Part shown: positions 6,638-12,278 of the stretch, piece after piece
How the letters are laid out: every line of letters begins with the position of its first letter
Position numbering within the stretch: the stretch's first letter is position 1
Assembly: GCF_030651745.1 (NCBI RefSeq)
Contig: NZ_JAUSCC010000111.1
Span: 1-12,278, forward strand
Direction: 5' to 3'
DNA length: 12,278 nucleotides
DNA from: Methylophaga sp.
Lineage (GTDB): Bacteria; Pseudomonadota; Gammaproteobacteria; Nitrosococcales; Methylophagaceae
The notes under the pieces: generated by a model
The model's database searches: none
What the model was told of the DNA's origin: nothing
Seen by the model: only the letters and a program-made list of their open reading frames with translations
Position numbers and translations under genes: made by a program

Positions 6638-7282
6638 TTACAGCCAGTAGCTGCTTCGTGTCATCACTTTAGACATCGGCTGCATTATTTTGCGCACCAG
6701 CCAGGGTAACTCAGCCCCTCCGGCTGCTAATGCAGTGTCTTGATGATGACGTTCATCTTCACGCATTTGCGCCAGAATCGAACGGCTTCGCAAATCATTT
6801 TCACTCATTCTGCCAAGATGTTCGTCCAGGTGTTTAATTACCTGCTTTTCGGTTTCAGCAACAAATCCCAAACTCCATTTATCACCTATTTTTCCGGCTA
6901 CAGCTCCGATCACGAAAGAACCGGCGTACCAAAGTGGATTGAGTAAACTGGTGCGACCTTCAAGTTGTTGCAGTCGTTTTTCGCACCATAATAAATGATC
7001 ATTTTCTTCTGCTGCAGCCTGTTGCATCGCTTCACGAACATTTGTCAGCTTCGCTGTTAACGCCTGACCTTGGTATAAAGCCTGAGCGGAAACTTCACCA
7101 GAATGGTTCACCCGCATCAGCGCAATAGATTGGCGTCGTTCATTATCATTCAGCGCTATTTCTTCTACTTCATTTGCAGGATTATCTCTGCCACTGGAAG
7201 GTGGAGTCCCTGCCAAAGTAGTTAACGCTTTGTCCAATTCAATAATGATTTTGTCGGCTAATAACAGATTACGGAAACTCAT
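6638..7282 (-). CDS. coq7: Demethoxyubiquinone (2-nonaprenyl-3-methyl-6-methoxy-1,4-benzoquinol) hydroxylase
   Basis: Coq7 is a di-iron monooxygenase that adds the C6 hydroxyl in aerobic ubiquinone synthesis. It replaces the flavin enzyme UbiF of E. coli. The 214-aa length is typical. All six predicted iron ligands are present: E63 (in SGEVSAQALY), E93 and H96 (EENDH), E145 (AETEKQ), E177 and H180 (EDERHH). This is the same spacing as in characterised proteobacterial Coq7. The middle segment around 118-134 is hydrophobic and probably membrane-facing, as in the family. A GGGA ribosome binding site precedes the ATG. The gene begins 17 nt after the diguanylate cyclase stop and is likely transcribed with it. 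The stop faces the PilZ gene end. Confidence 0.96.
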   Translation of the reverse strand: MSFRNLLLADKIIIELDKALTTLAGTPPSSGRDNPANEVEEIALNDNERRQSIALMRVNHSGEVSAQALYQGQALTAKLTNVREAMQQAAAEENDHLLWCEKRLQQLEGRTSLLNPLWYAGSFVIGAVAGKIGDKWSLGFVAETEKQVIKHLDEHLGRMSENDLRSRSILAQMREDERHHQDTALAAGGAELPWLVRKIMQPMSKVMTRSSYWL

Positions 7283-7299
7283 ATTTTTCCCGGGTTAAT

Positions 7300-8370
7300 T
7301 CAAAATAATTCAACATCAGAACTTGCCATTTTTTGGGGTTCCATCACTTTGCCTTCAGCAAGCAGGTGATGATAGTTCTGTACTTGATTACGGCCTCCAT
7401 TTTTCGCGGCATACAACGCTTCATCAGCCTGACCAATCACGTCGGTTGGTGAGAGTTGAGCCGAAACTTCAACAAAACCAATACTGACCGTCACCTGACC
7501 CAGTTGAGGAAAGTTATGGTTTGCCACAACTTTGCGAATACGTTCAAATGCCTGCATGGCATCCACTTCATTCGCCGCTTTAAGCAACACCACAAATTCT
7601 TCGCCACCAAAACGATAAATCAAATCATCATCACGAATCACGCCTGACGTCATCAATCGGGCGACCAGAATGATCACCTCATCACCATATAAATGGCCAT
7701 AGGTGTCATTTATGACTTTGAACTTATCGATATCCACTACCCCCAACCAATGTTTAATGGCATAACGGCGGCGCCGCGAATCATTGGGTGAAGCCATCAG
7801 CTTATTAAGTTCACTGCTCTGATTGACCAGAATTTTGGTGATCTGCTCATCCAGTGTTTCGCGATTATATAAACCGGTTAATTTATCCCGTTGCGATTTA
7901 TCAATTAGCGCCAGATAGTTGGCATAAACTCTCAAAATCCCGTGTACTAGCCGTTGATCAATAGCTGAAGGCAACTCGTTACAGTGATGAACCAGACTAG
8001 CAAATATTTCGCCATGTGAATCATAGGCGGGATAAATCACATTCCATCCGCTAGTCCCGGTTTGGCGGTAAGAAACAATATCCTCTTTATCGATGGCTTC
8101 GGTCATGGCGGCGGTCAATTCATCAGCAGTTTCCGCATTTAATGTAGGGTGCTGATCAGAAGACGAAATCACATCATTTACACAAAAAGCCAGCAAGCTG
8201 ATGTCATGCACCAGATCATGGCGACGCACGCGGAACAGTCGTAAAGACTGCGCCGGAAATAATTCATTTAAGGTTTTTAACAGGCTTTTTTCCAACACCT
8301 GCCGATCATGATGTCGGGTTATTTCAGCAAGGTTATCGACAATTCGAATACTGCTATGACGATGTTGCAT
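7300..8370 (-). CDS. Diguanylate cyclase (GGDEF domain) with N-terminal sensory-like region
   Basis: Makes the second messenger c-di-GMP from two GTP. The 356-aa protein has a GGDEF domain from about residue 160. DKLTGLYNR is at 162-170, the metal-binding VDIDKFK region at 212-218, and the signature GGEEF at 255-259, compatible with activity. An inhibitory I-site RxxD (R246-D249) lies five residues before the signature, so product feedback inhibition is expected. Residues 1-155 look like a compact GAF-like sensory fold, but no ligand motif is recognisable, and no membrane segment or signal peptide is present. AAGGG at 8381-8385, 10 nt before the ATG, supports the start. It follows cheV by 87 nt on the same strand and precedes coq7 by 17 nt. 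Confidence 0.93.
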   Translation of the reverse strand: MQHRHSSIRIVDNLAEITRHHDRQVLEKSLLKTLNELFPAQSLRLFRVRRHDLVHDISLLAFCVNDVISSSDQHPTLNAETADELTAAMTEAIDKEDIVSYRQTGTSGWNVIYPAYDSHGEIFASLVHHCNELPSAIDQRLVHGILRVYANYLALIDKSQRDKLTGLYNRETLDEQITKILVNQSSELNKLMASPNDSRRRRYAIKHWLGVVDIDKFKVINDTYGHLYGDEVIILVARLMTSGVIRDDDLIYRFGGEEFVVLLKAANEVDAMQAFERIRKVVANHNFPQLGQVTVSIGFVEVSAQLSPTDVIGQADEALYAAKNGGRNQVQNYHHLLAEGKVMEPQKMASSDVELF

Positions 8371-8401
8371 AACGATTTTGCCCTTAACAGAACGGGTGGT
8401 C

Positions 8402-8440
8402 GATCATCATTGATCAAGCTGATCAGTTGCCACTCTGATC
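8402..8440. other. Cluster of four GATC sites between cheV and the diguanylate cyclase gene
   Basis: GATC occurs at 8402, 8412, 8421 and 8437 within 39 bp; three of them are full TGATCA palindromes (8411, 8420, 8436). Pairs of these can form alternative 6-7 bp hairpins in the cheV-distal transcript, without a T-tract. It could be a methylation-sensitive or regulator site, or chance. Confidence 0.35.
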
Positions 8441-8457
8441 AATACGGCAGAGGCTAA

Positions 8458-9411
8458 TTAATGACTGCTTTCAATAAAACCACGAATCGTAGCAGCGAGT
8501 TCACGCGGTTGAAATTTTGATACGTAAGCATCTGAGCCTACGCCACGCCCCATCGCCTGATTTGCCACAGCAGTAAGCGATGAATGCATGATTACCGGCA
8601 GATGCGCCATCCGGGGATCTGCTTTGATTTTCTGGGTCAACACATAACCGTCCATTTCAGGCATCTCAACATCGGTTAACACCACTTGAATTTCCGTCGT
8701 GATATCGCGTTTTTCCTGTTCACATTGAGTCGCCAGTTTATCCAATGTTTTCCAGGCAAGTGCTCCATTAATGACACCGGTATGGCTTACCCCCAACTTA
8801 TCCAGAGTCTGAGTAATTTGCTTGCGAGCAACATTTGAATCATCGGCATAAAGCACTTTATACTTTTTGCCATTCTCTATTTTCTCTATGCCTTCAAACG
8901 CAGTTTCATCATAGAAATCACCGGTATCAGCCAGCACTTTTTCAACATCCATGATCATTACCAGCCGTTTATCCTGTAACTCGGCAACCGCAGTCACTAA
9001 ACCGCCTAAACGTTTGGAAATTAATGGAGGTGGTTCTTTAACCTGCTGCCAGCTTAATCGTTGGATGGTATCCACCGAAGTGACAAGGAAGCCCTGAACA
9101 TGAGTGTTATATTCGGTAATCATCAGGATTTTAGGGGTTTCATGAGATTTTAATTTACAAAATTTTTGTAAATTAATAATCGGAACCATATCGCCGCGTA
9201 AACTCACAAAACCTTCAATACCATCGGGCATTTCCGGTGCACTGGTGATTTCGGGAACATTGAGTACTTCGCGAACTTTGAAAACATTGATACCGAACAA
9301 TTCATTTCGGCCAGTATCATCATTAGTCCCCATACTGAAAAGCAACACTTCAAGGTGATTTGTGCCAGCTAATTTGGTACGTTCGTCAATCGAATCGATA
9401 AAGGTTGCCAT
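8458..9411 (-). CDS. cheV: Chemotaxis coupling/response-regulator protein CheV
   Basis: CheV fuses a CheW-like domain, which couples chemoreceptors to the kinase CheA, to a receiver domain phosphorylated by CheA. In the 317-aa product the CheW part spans about residues 15-160 (LFGINVFKVREVLNVPEI, SLRGDMVPIINL). The receiver domain spans about 184-315 with the acidic pair D190/D191 (YADDS), phospho-acceptor D247 in LTDVEMPEMDG, a conserved Ser at 277-278 and K299 in SKFQP. All key residues are intact. I chose the ATG at 9411 because family members start with a similar short peptide and a GAGAA-like site lies about 6 nt upstream. An ATG at 9417 or GTG at 9423 is possible. No other chemotaxis gene is in the window, which is usual for lone cheV genes. 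A promoter is visible upstream. Confidence 0.95.
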   Translation of the reverse strand: MATFIDSIDERTKLAGTNHLEVLLFSMGTNDDTGRNELFGINVFKVREVLNVPEITSAPEMPDGIEGFVSLRGDMVPIINLQKFCKLKSHETPKILMITEYNTHVQGFLVTSVDTIQRLSWQQVKEPPPLISKRLGGLVTAVAELQDKRLVMIMDVEKVLADTGDFYDETAFEGIEKIENGKKYKVLYADDSNVARKQITQTLDKLGVSHTGVINGALAWKTLDKLATQCEQEKRDITTEIQVVLTDVEMPEMDGYVLTQKIKADPRMAHLPVIMHSSLTAVANQAMGRGVGSDAYVSKFQPRELAATIRGFIESSH

Positions 9412-9483
9412 GTTCATTCTCACTGTGCAAAGGCCGATAGTCCGCAGAGAACGATTGAAACGTAGCTGAGCGGTTTAATATGC

Positions 9484-9512
9484 ACAATATCGTAACCTTA
9501 AAACAGGTTCAA
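9484..9512 (-). promoter_or_regulatory. Sigma70-type promoter of cheV
   Basis: On the minus strand TTGAAC (9507-9512) and TATTGT (9484-9489) are exactly 17 nt apart, each with four consensus matches. This gives a leader of about 65 nt. No flagellar sigma28 promoter (TAAAG...GCCGATAA at correct spacing) was found on this strand. Confidence 0.5.
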
Positions 9513-9565
9513 TAGCATTAATTATCAGATTGAAGGGAAGCAGAACGAGAAAGATTCACCTGAAA

Positions 9566-9606
9566 CGACCAAAGCAGTTAAAATGGTCGGGTGACAAAAA
9601 GAAAAA
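9566..9606 (-). terminator. Possible termination region after tRNA-Leu
   Basis: On the minus strand the tRNA is followed within 8 nt by a T5-C-T5 tract (9596-9606), then by a 6-bp stem CGACCA/TGGTCG (9584-9589 with 9566-9571) with a 12-nt loop and three T. Either could end the short tRNA transcript; both are weak by intrinsic terminator rules. Confidence 0.25.
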
Positions 9607-9613
9607 TTCGGAA

Positions 9614-9700
9614 TGGTGCCCAGGGGGAGACTCGAACTCCCACGTACATACGTACACTAGCACCTGAAGCTAGCGCGTCTACCAATTCCGCCACCTGGGC
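9614..9700 (-). tRNA. tRNA-Leu, anticodon CAG (reads CUG)
   Basis: An 87-nt class II tRNA with encoded CCA (complement of 9614-9616). The acceptor stem GCCCAGG pairs with CCTGGGC, with discriminator A. The anticodon stem CTAGC/GCTAG closes the loop TTCAGGT, giving CAG. The long variable arm typical of Leu and the GTTCGAG T-loop are present. It lies between cheV and the divergent rnr. Confidence 0.97.
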
Positions 9701-9712
9701 AAGAAGACGCGC

Positions 9713-9741
9713 ATCATATAGATCGAGATAAAAACTGTCAA
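9713..9741 (-). promoter_or_regulatory. Near-consensus promoter of tRNA-Leu, overlapping the rnr start codon
   Basis: On the minus strand the perfect -35 TTGACA (9736-9741) and the -10 TATGAT (9713-9718) are 17 nt apart, followed by a GC-rich discriminator (GCGCGTC). This pattern is typical of stringently controlled stable RNA promoters. The inferred start near 9706 leaves a leader of about 6 nt. The first base of the -35 box is the complement of the A of the rnr ATG at 9741. Confidence 0.85.
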
Positions 9742-11909
9742 TGACTGAACAAAACATAACTGACCCTTTTGAGGGTCGTGAAGCCGAGAAATACGATAAT
9801 CCAATCCCTAGCCGTGAATTTATTCTCGAGCTCCTCAAAGAACACAAAGCACCTCTTTCCCGAAAACATCTTTCCAAACTTCTGGATATTAAAGGCGAAG
9901 ATCAAACTGAAGCATTACGCCGTCGTTTAAGAGCGATGGAACGCGATGGTCAAATATTACGAAATCGCAAAAATGCTTACGGTATCGTTTCTAAAATGAA
10001 CCTGCTCAGTGGCCGAGTGATGGGCCATCCCGAAGGCTTTGGCTTTTTAATACCTGATGAAGGCGGCGAAGATTTATTTCTCAGCGAACGTGAAATGCGC
10101 GTGGTGTTACATGGAGACCGTGCATTAGCCCGAATCAGTGGCACCGATCGTCGGGGTCGCAAAGAAGGTGCGATTGTTGAAATCGTACAACGAGCCAATC
10201 AGACTGTGGTTGGGCGTCTGCAAGCCGATGCCAGCCTGTATTATTTGATACCGCACAATCGTCGCATCAGTCAGGACATCATGATTCCTGCTCATGAATT
10301 AATGGGTGCTAAAGACGGCCAAATCGTTGAAGCTGAAATTACTGAACATCCCAATAAACATCGCTCCCCGCTTGGCAAAATTGTCGCCGTTCTAGGTGAT
10401 CATATGGCACCGGGCATGGAGATCGATATTGCCCTGCGCAGCTTCGAATTACCTCATGTTTGGTCACCCAAAGCACTCGCTCAGGCAGAAAGTTTTGGCG
10501 AAAGTATCCCCCAGGACGCGATTGAAGACCGCTTGGATTTACGCGAATTGCCTTTGGTCACCATTGACGGTGCCGATGCCCGTGATTTTGATGACGCAGT
10601 TTATGCCGAAAAACTGGATTCAGGTAACTGGCGGCTATGGGTCGCGATTGCCGACGTATCCTATTATGTAAAACCTGAAGATGATCTGGACAAAGATGCG
10701 CAAGAACGTGCGACCTCGGTGTATTTCCCTAGCCAGGTCATTCCCATGCTGCCTGAAGCATTATCCAATGGCTTATGCTCATTAAACCCGCAAGTGGATC
10801 GTTTGTGCATGGCCTGCGAAATGATCATCAATCAAGATGGTGAAATAGAGTCATATAAATTTCATCAAGCAGTGATGAACTCCAAAGCACGACTGATCTA
10901 CGAGCAAGTCGCCAGCATCCTGCAAGATAACGATGTCGCATTACGTGAACAATTCGCTCATGTACTTCCAGGTCTAGAAACCATGTACGAGTTGTTCCAC
11001 GTCATGCTCAAAGCACGTGAAAAACGTGGAGCCATTGACTTTGAAATGACTGAAACGCAATTTCTGTTTGATGAAAACAGAAAAATTTCTTCTATCGAGC
11101 CACGCACCCGTAATGATGCCCACCGGTTGATTGAAGAATTCATGATTGCTGCCAATGTGTCAGCAGCTCAATATTTACTCGCCAGTAAACTGCCGGTTTT
11201 ATATCGTGTACATGAAGTGCCATCAGTTGAAAAATTGTCTGCATTACGTGAATTTTTAGGTGAACTCGGCCTGTTTTTAGGCGGCGGTGACACGCCTGAA
11301 CCGGCTCATTACGCCTCATTGCTGAAAACTGTCAGCAAACGTCCGGATGGGCATTTATTACAAACGGTCATGTTACGCAGCATGAAGCAGGCTGTTTATT
11401 CCCCGGATAATGTCGGCCATTTTGGTTTGGGTCTGGAAGCCTATGCGCATTTCACCTCGCCAATTCGTCGTTATCCGGATTTGTTAGTACACCGTGCTAT
11501 CAAACATGCCGTTAGCAAACAAAAAAAATCTGCCTGGCGTTATTCAGAAGAATCCATGGTTCAGTTGGGCGAACATTGCTCAATGGCTAGTCGTCGGGCC
11601 GATGAAGCTACCCGTGATGTTGCGGACTGGCTCAAATGTGAATACATGCGTGATCGGGTTGGTGAAGTTCATGAAGGCGTAATCAGTGGTGTCACCGGCT
11701 TCGGTTTATTTGTCGAGCTCAGTGATATCTATATAGAAGGTTTGGTCCACGTCACCTCGCTTAAAAATGATTATTACCAGTTTGATGCCAGCGGTCATCG
11801 ATTGATGGGTGAAAGAACCCGTAAATCGTATCGTCTGGGTGATTCAATTCGCGTCAAAGTGGTACGTGTCGATCTGGATGAAAAGAAAATCGACTTGGAT
11901 CTGGCATAA
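9741..11909 (+). CDS. rnr: Ribonuclease R (RNase II/RNB family 3'-5' exoribonuclease)
   Basis: Processive 3'-5' exoribonuclease that degrades structured RNA in mRNA decay, rRNA quality control and trans-translation. Order in the 722-aa protein: an N-terminal helix-turn-helix-like region (23-75) after the family start DPFEGREAEKYDNPIPSREF; cold-shock domains (about 88-240); the RNB catalytic domain (about 265-590) with metal-binding D276, D282 and D284 in TIDGADARDFDD; and an S1 domain (about 641-722). Strong similarity to E. coli RNase R runs from the first residues, supporting this ATG despite a weak ribosome binding site. It stops right after the S1 domain, so the roughly 90-residue lysine-rich tail of the 813-aa E. 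coli enzyme is missing. No frameshift remnant was seen downstream. rlmB, which often follows rnr, is absent; tRNA genes follow instead. Confidence 0.97.
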   Translation: MTEQNITDPFEGREAEKYDNPIPSREFILELLKEHKAPLSRKHLSKLLDIKGEDQTEALRRRLRAMERDGQILRNRKNAYGIVSKMNLLSGRVMGHPEGFGFLIPDEGGEDLFLSEREMRVVLHGDRALARISGTDRRGRKEGAIVEIVQRANQTVVGRLQADASLYYLIPHNRRISQDIMIPAHELMGAKDGQIVEAEITEHPNKHRSPLGKIVAVLGDHMAPGMEIDIALRSFELPHVWSPKALAQAESFGESIPQDAIEDRLDLRELPLVTIDGADARDFDDAVYAEKLDSGNWRLWVAIADVSYYVKPEDDLDKDAQERATSVYFPSQVIPMLPEALSNGLCSLNPQVDRLCMACEMIINQDGEIESYKFHQAVMNSKARLIYEQVASILQDNDVALREQFAHVLPGLETMYELFHVMLKAREKRGAIDFEMTETQFLFDENRKISSIEPRTRNDAHRLIEEFMIAANVSAAQYLLASKLPVLYRVHEVPSVEKLSALREFLGELGLFLGGGDTPEPAHYASLLKTVSKRPDGHLLQTVMLRSMKQAVYSPDNVGHFGLGLEAYAHFTSPIRRYPDLLVHRAIKHAVSKQKKSAWRYSEESMVQLGEHCSMASRRADEATRDVADWLKCEYMRDRVGEVHEGVISGVTGFGLFVELSDIYIEGLVHVTSLKNDYYQFDASGHRLMGERTRKSYRLGDSIRVKVVRVDLDEKKIDLDLA

Positions 11910-11938
11910 GGCTTGTTGAGCTTTCATCTCAATTTCCC

Positions 11939-11966
11939 TTGACCAGAAAAATAAAGGCAGTACAAT
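11939..11966 (+). promoter_or_regulatory. Promoter of tRNA-His
   Basis: TTGACC (11939-11944) and TACAAT (11961-11966) are 16 nt apart, each with five consensus matches. The inferred start near 11973 gives a leader of about 50 nt before the tRNA. Confidence 0.65.
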
Positions 11967-11987
11967 TGTCGACTTCCTGAAAGTCAT

Positions 11988-12009
11988 CCACTAAATTTGG
12001 GTGGTTTTT
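11988..12009 (+). terminator. Weak hairpin with T-tract in the tRNA-His leader
   Basis: CCAC (11988-11991) can pair with GTGG (12001-12004), followed by TTTTT (12005-12009). The 4-bp stem with a 9-nt loop is weak. It could be the end of rnr transcripts, but it also lies inside the tRNA-His leader predicted from the upstream promoter. Confidence 0.25.
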
Positions 12010-12023
12010 GAACAGATTTCTGT

Positions 12024-12100
12024 GGTGAATGTAGCTCAGTTGGTAGAGTCCCGGATTGTGATTCCGGTTGTCGTGGGTTCGAGCCCCATCATTCACCCCA
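12024..12100 (+). tRNA. tRNA-His, anticodon GTG
   Basis: 77 nt including encoded CCA and the extra 5' G(-1) characteristic of His tRNAs, here at 12024 opposite C73. The acceptor stem GTGAATG pairs with CATTCAC. The anticodon stem CCGGA/TCCGG closes the loop TTGTGAT, giving GTG. D-loop (CAGTTGGTAGAG) and T-loop (GTTCGAG) are normal. Five T follow one base after the 3' end (12102-12106). Confidence 0.97.
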
Positions 12101-12182
12101 CTTTTTGTAATCGTCTATTTGCCTTTATGTAACTGCAAGTAAATAAACGATTCAGCATTATGTTTTAACAGTTGATTCAGGC

Positions 12183-12211
12183 TTGCACGCCACCCACACT
12201 GTTTGTATAAT
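12183..12211 (+). promoter_or_regulatory. Promoter of tRNA-Thr
   Basis: TTGCAC (12183-12188) and a perfect TATAAT (12206-12211) are 17 nt apart, followed by a GC-rich discriminator GCGCC, as expected for a growth-rate and ppGpp-controlled stable RNA promoter. The tRNA starts 13 nt after the -10 box. Confidence 0.85.
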
Positions 12212-12223
12212 GCGCCTCTTGTT

Positions 12224-12278
<55 letters not shown>

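Noticed and set aside
9399..9440. TAAAGGTT and GCCGATAG resembling a flagellar sigma28 promoter near cheV
   Set aside because: They lie on the plus strand, opposite to cheV, and are 26 nt apart instead of about 11.
9673..9712. 8-bp inverted repeat between the region before tRNA-Leu and its D-arm
   Set aside because: The outer arm (9705-9712) lies mostly in the promoter discriminator upstream of the inferred transcription start, so it is unlikely to be in the RNA; the match is probably chance.
9578..9877. 99-aa minus-strand open frame over tRNA-Leu and the rnr start
   Set aside because: It runs through the tRNA gene, its promoter and the 5' end of rnr, with no family likeness; a chance frame.
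12109..12152. Bulged hairpin with AATCGT/ACGATT arms between tRNA-His and tRNA-Thr
   Set aside because: Stem interrupted by bulges, long loop and no T-tract on either strand; not enough for a terminator or a small RNA gene.

Overview
The window looks like chromosomal DNA of a gammaproteobacterium of moderate, slightly AT-rich base composition. The indicators are a BamE lipoprotein, a Coq7 ubiquinone hydroxylase with all six iron ligands, CheV, an AsrA/YcbZ-like Lon-family protease, an RNase R whose start and core resemble the E. coli enzyme, and three tRNA genes with classical sigma70 promoters and encoded CCA ends. The exact genus cannot be read from the sequence. Something like the Thiotrichales is a guess only.

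Left part (1-3265). bamE on the plus strand converges on a minus-strand pair, a metallo-beta-lactamase-fold hydrolase followed after 3 nt by a beta-class carbonic anhydrase. Upstream of that pair, separated by a strong intrinsic terminator, lies the most unusual gene of the window. It encodes a 412-residue protein built entirely of about 26 units of 14-19 residues, most beginning with the pentapeptide WYEAN. It has 23 tryptophans, no glycine and no cysteine, and no signal peptide or membrane segment. Its middle and end are a 552-bp tandem duplication. A stretch of 128 residues is identical between the two copies although the DNA differs at 13 positions, so all 13 changes are synonymous.

Middle part (3363-7282). 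A small unrecognised exported protein (138 aa) is preceded by a 24-bp near-perfect inverted repeat abutting its ribosome binding site. Then comes a 797-aa Lon-family protease on the minus strand, a divergent PilZ-domain protein, and coq7 converging on the PilZ gene.

Right part (7300-12278). A GGDEF diguanylate cyclase lies 17 nt upstream of coq7, and cheV lies upstream of that on the same strand. tRNA-Leu(CAG) follows on the minus strand, and its -35 box overlaps the start codon of the divergent rnr (RNase R). This RNase R ends right after its S1 domain and lacks the lysine-rich tail of the E. coli enzyme. After rnr come tRNA-His(GTG) and the 5' part of tRNA-Thr(TGT), each with a good promoter.

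Functionally the window mixes housekeeping genes (outer membrane assembly, CO2/bicarbonate interconversion, ubiquinone synthesis, RNA decay, tRNAs) with signalling genes (c-di-GMP synthesis and PilZ, chemotaxis coupling). The WYEAN-repeat gene and the small exported protein between it and the protease are the accessory part. No insertion sequence, CRISPR array, phage gene or integrase was seen. No stretch longer than 300 bp is without a gene.
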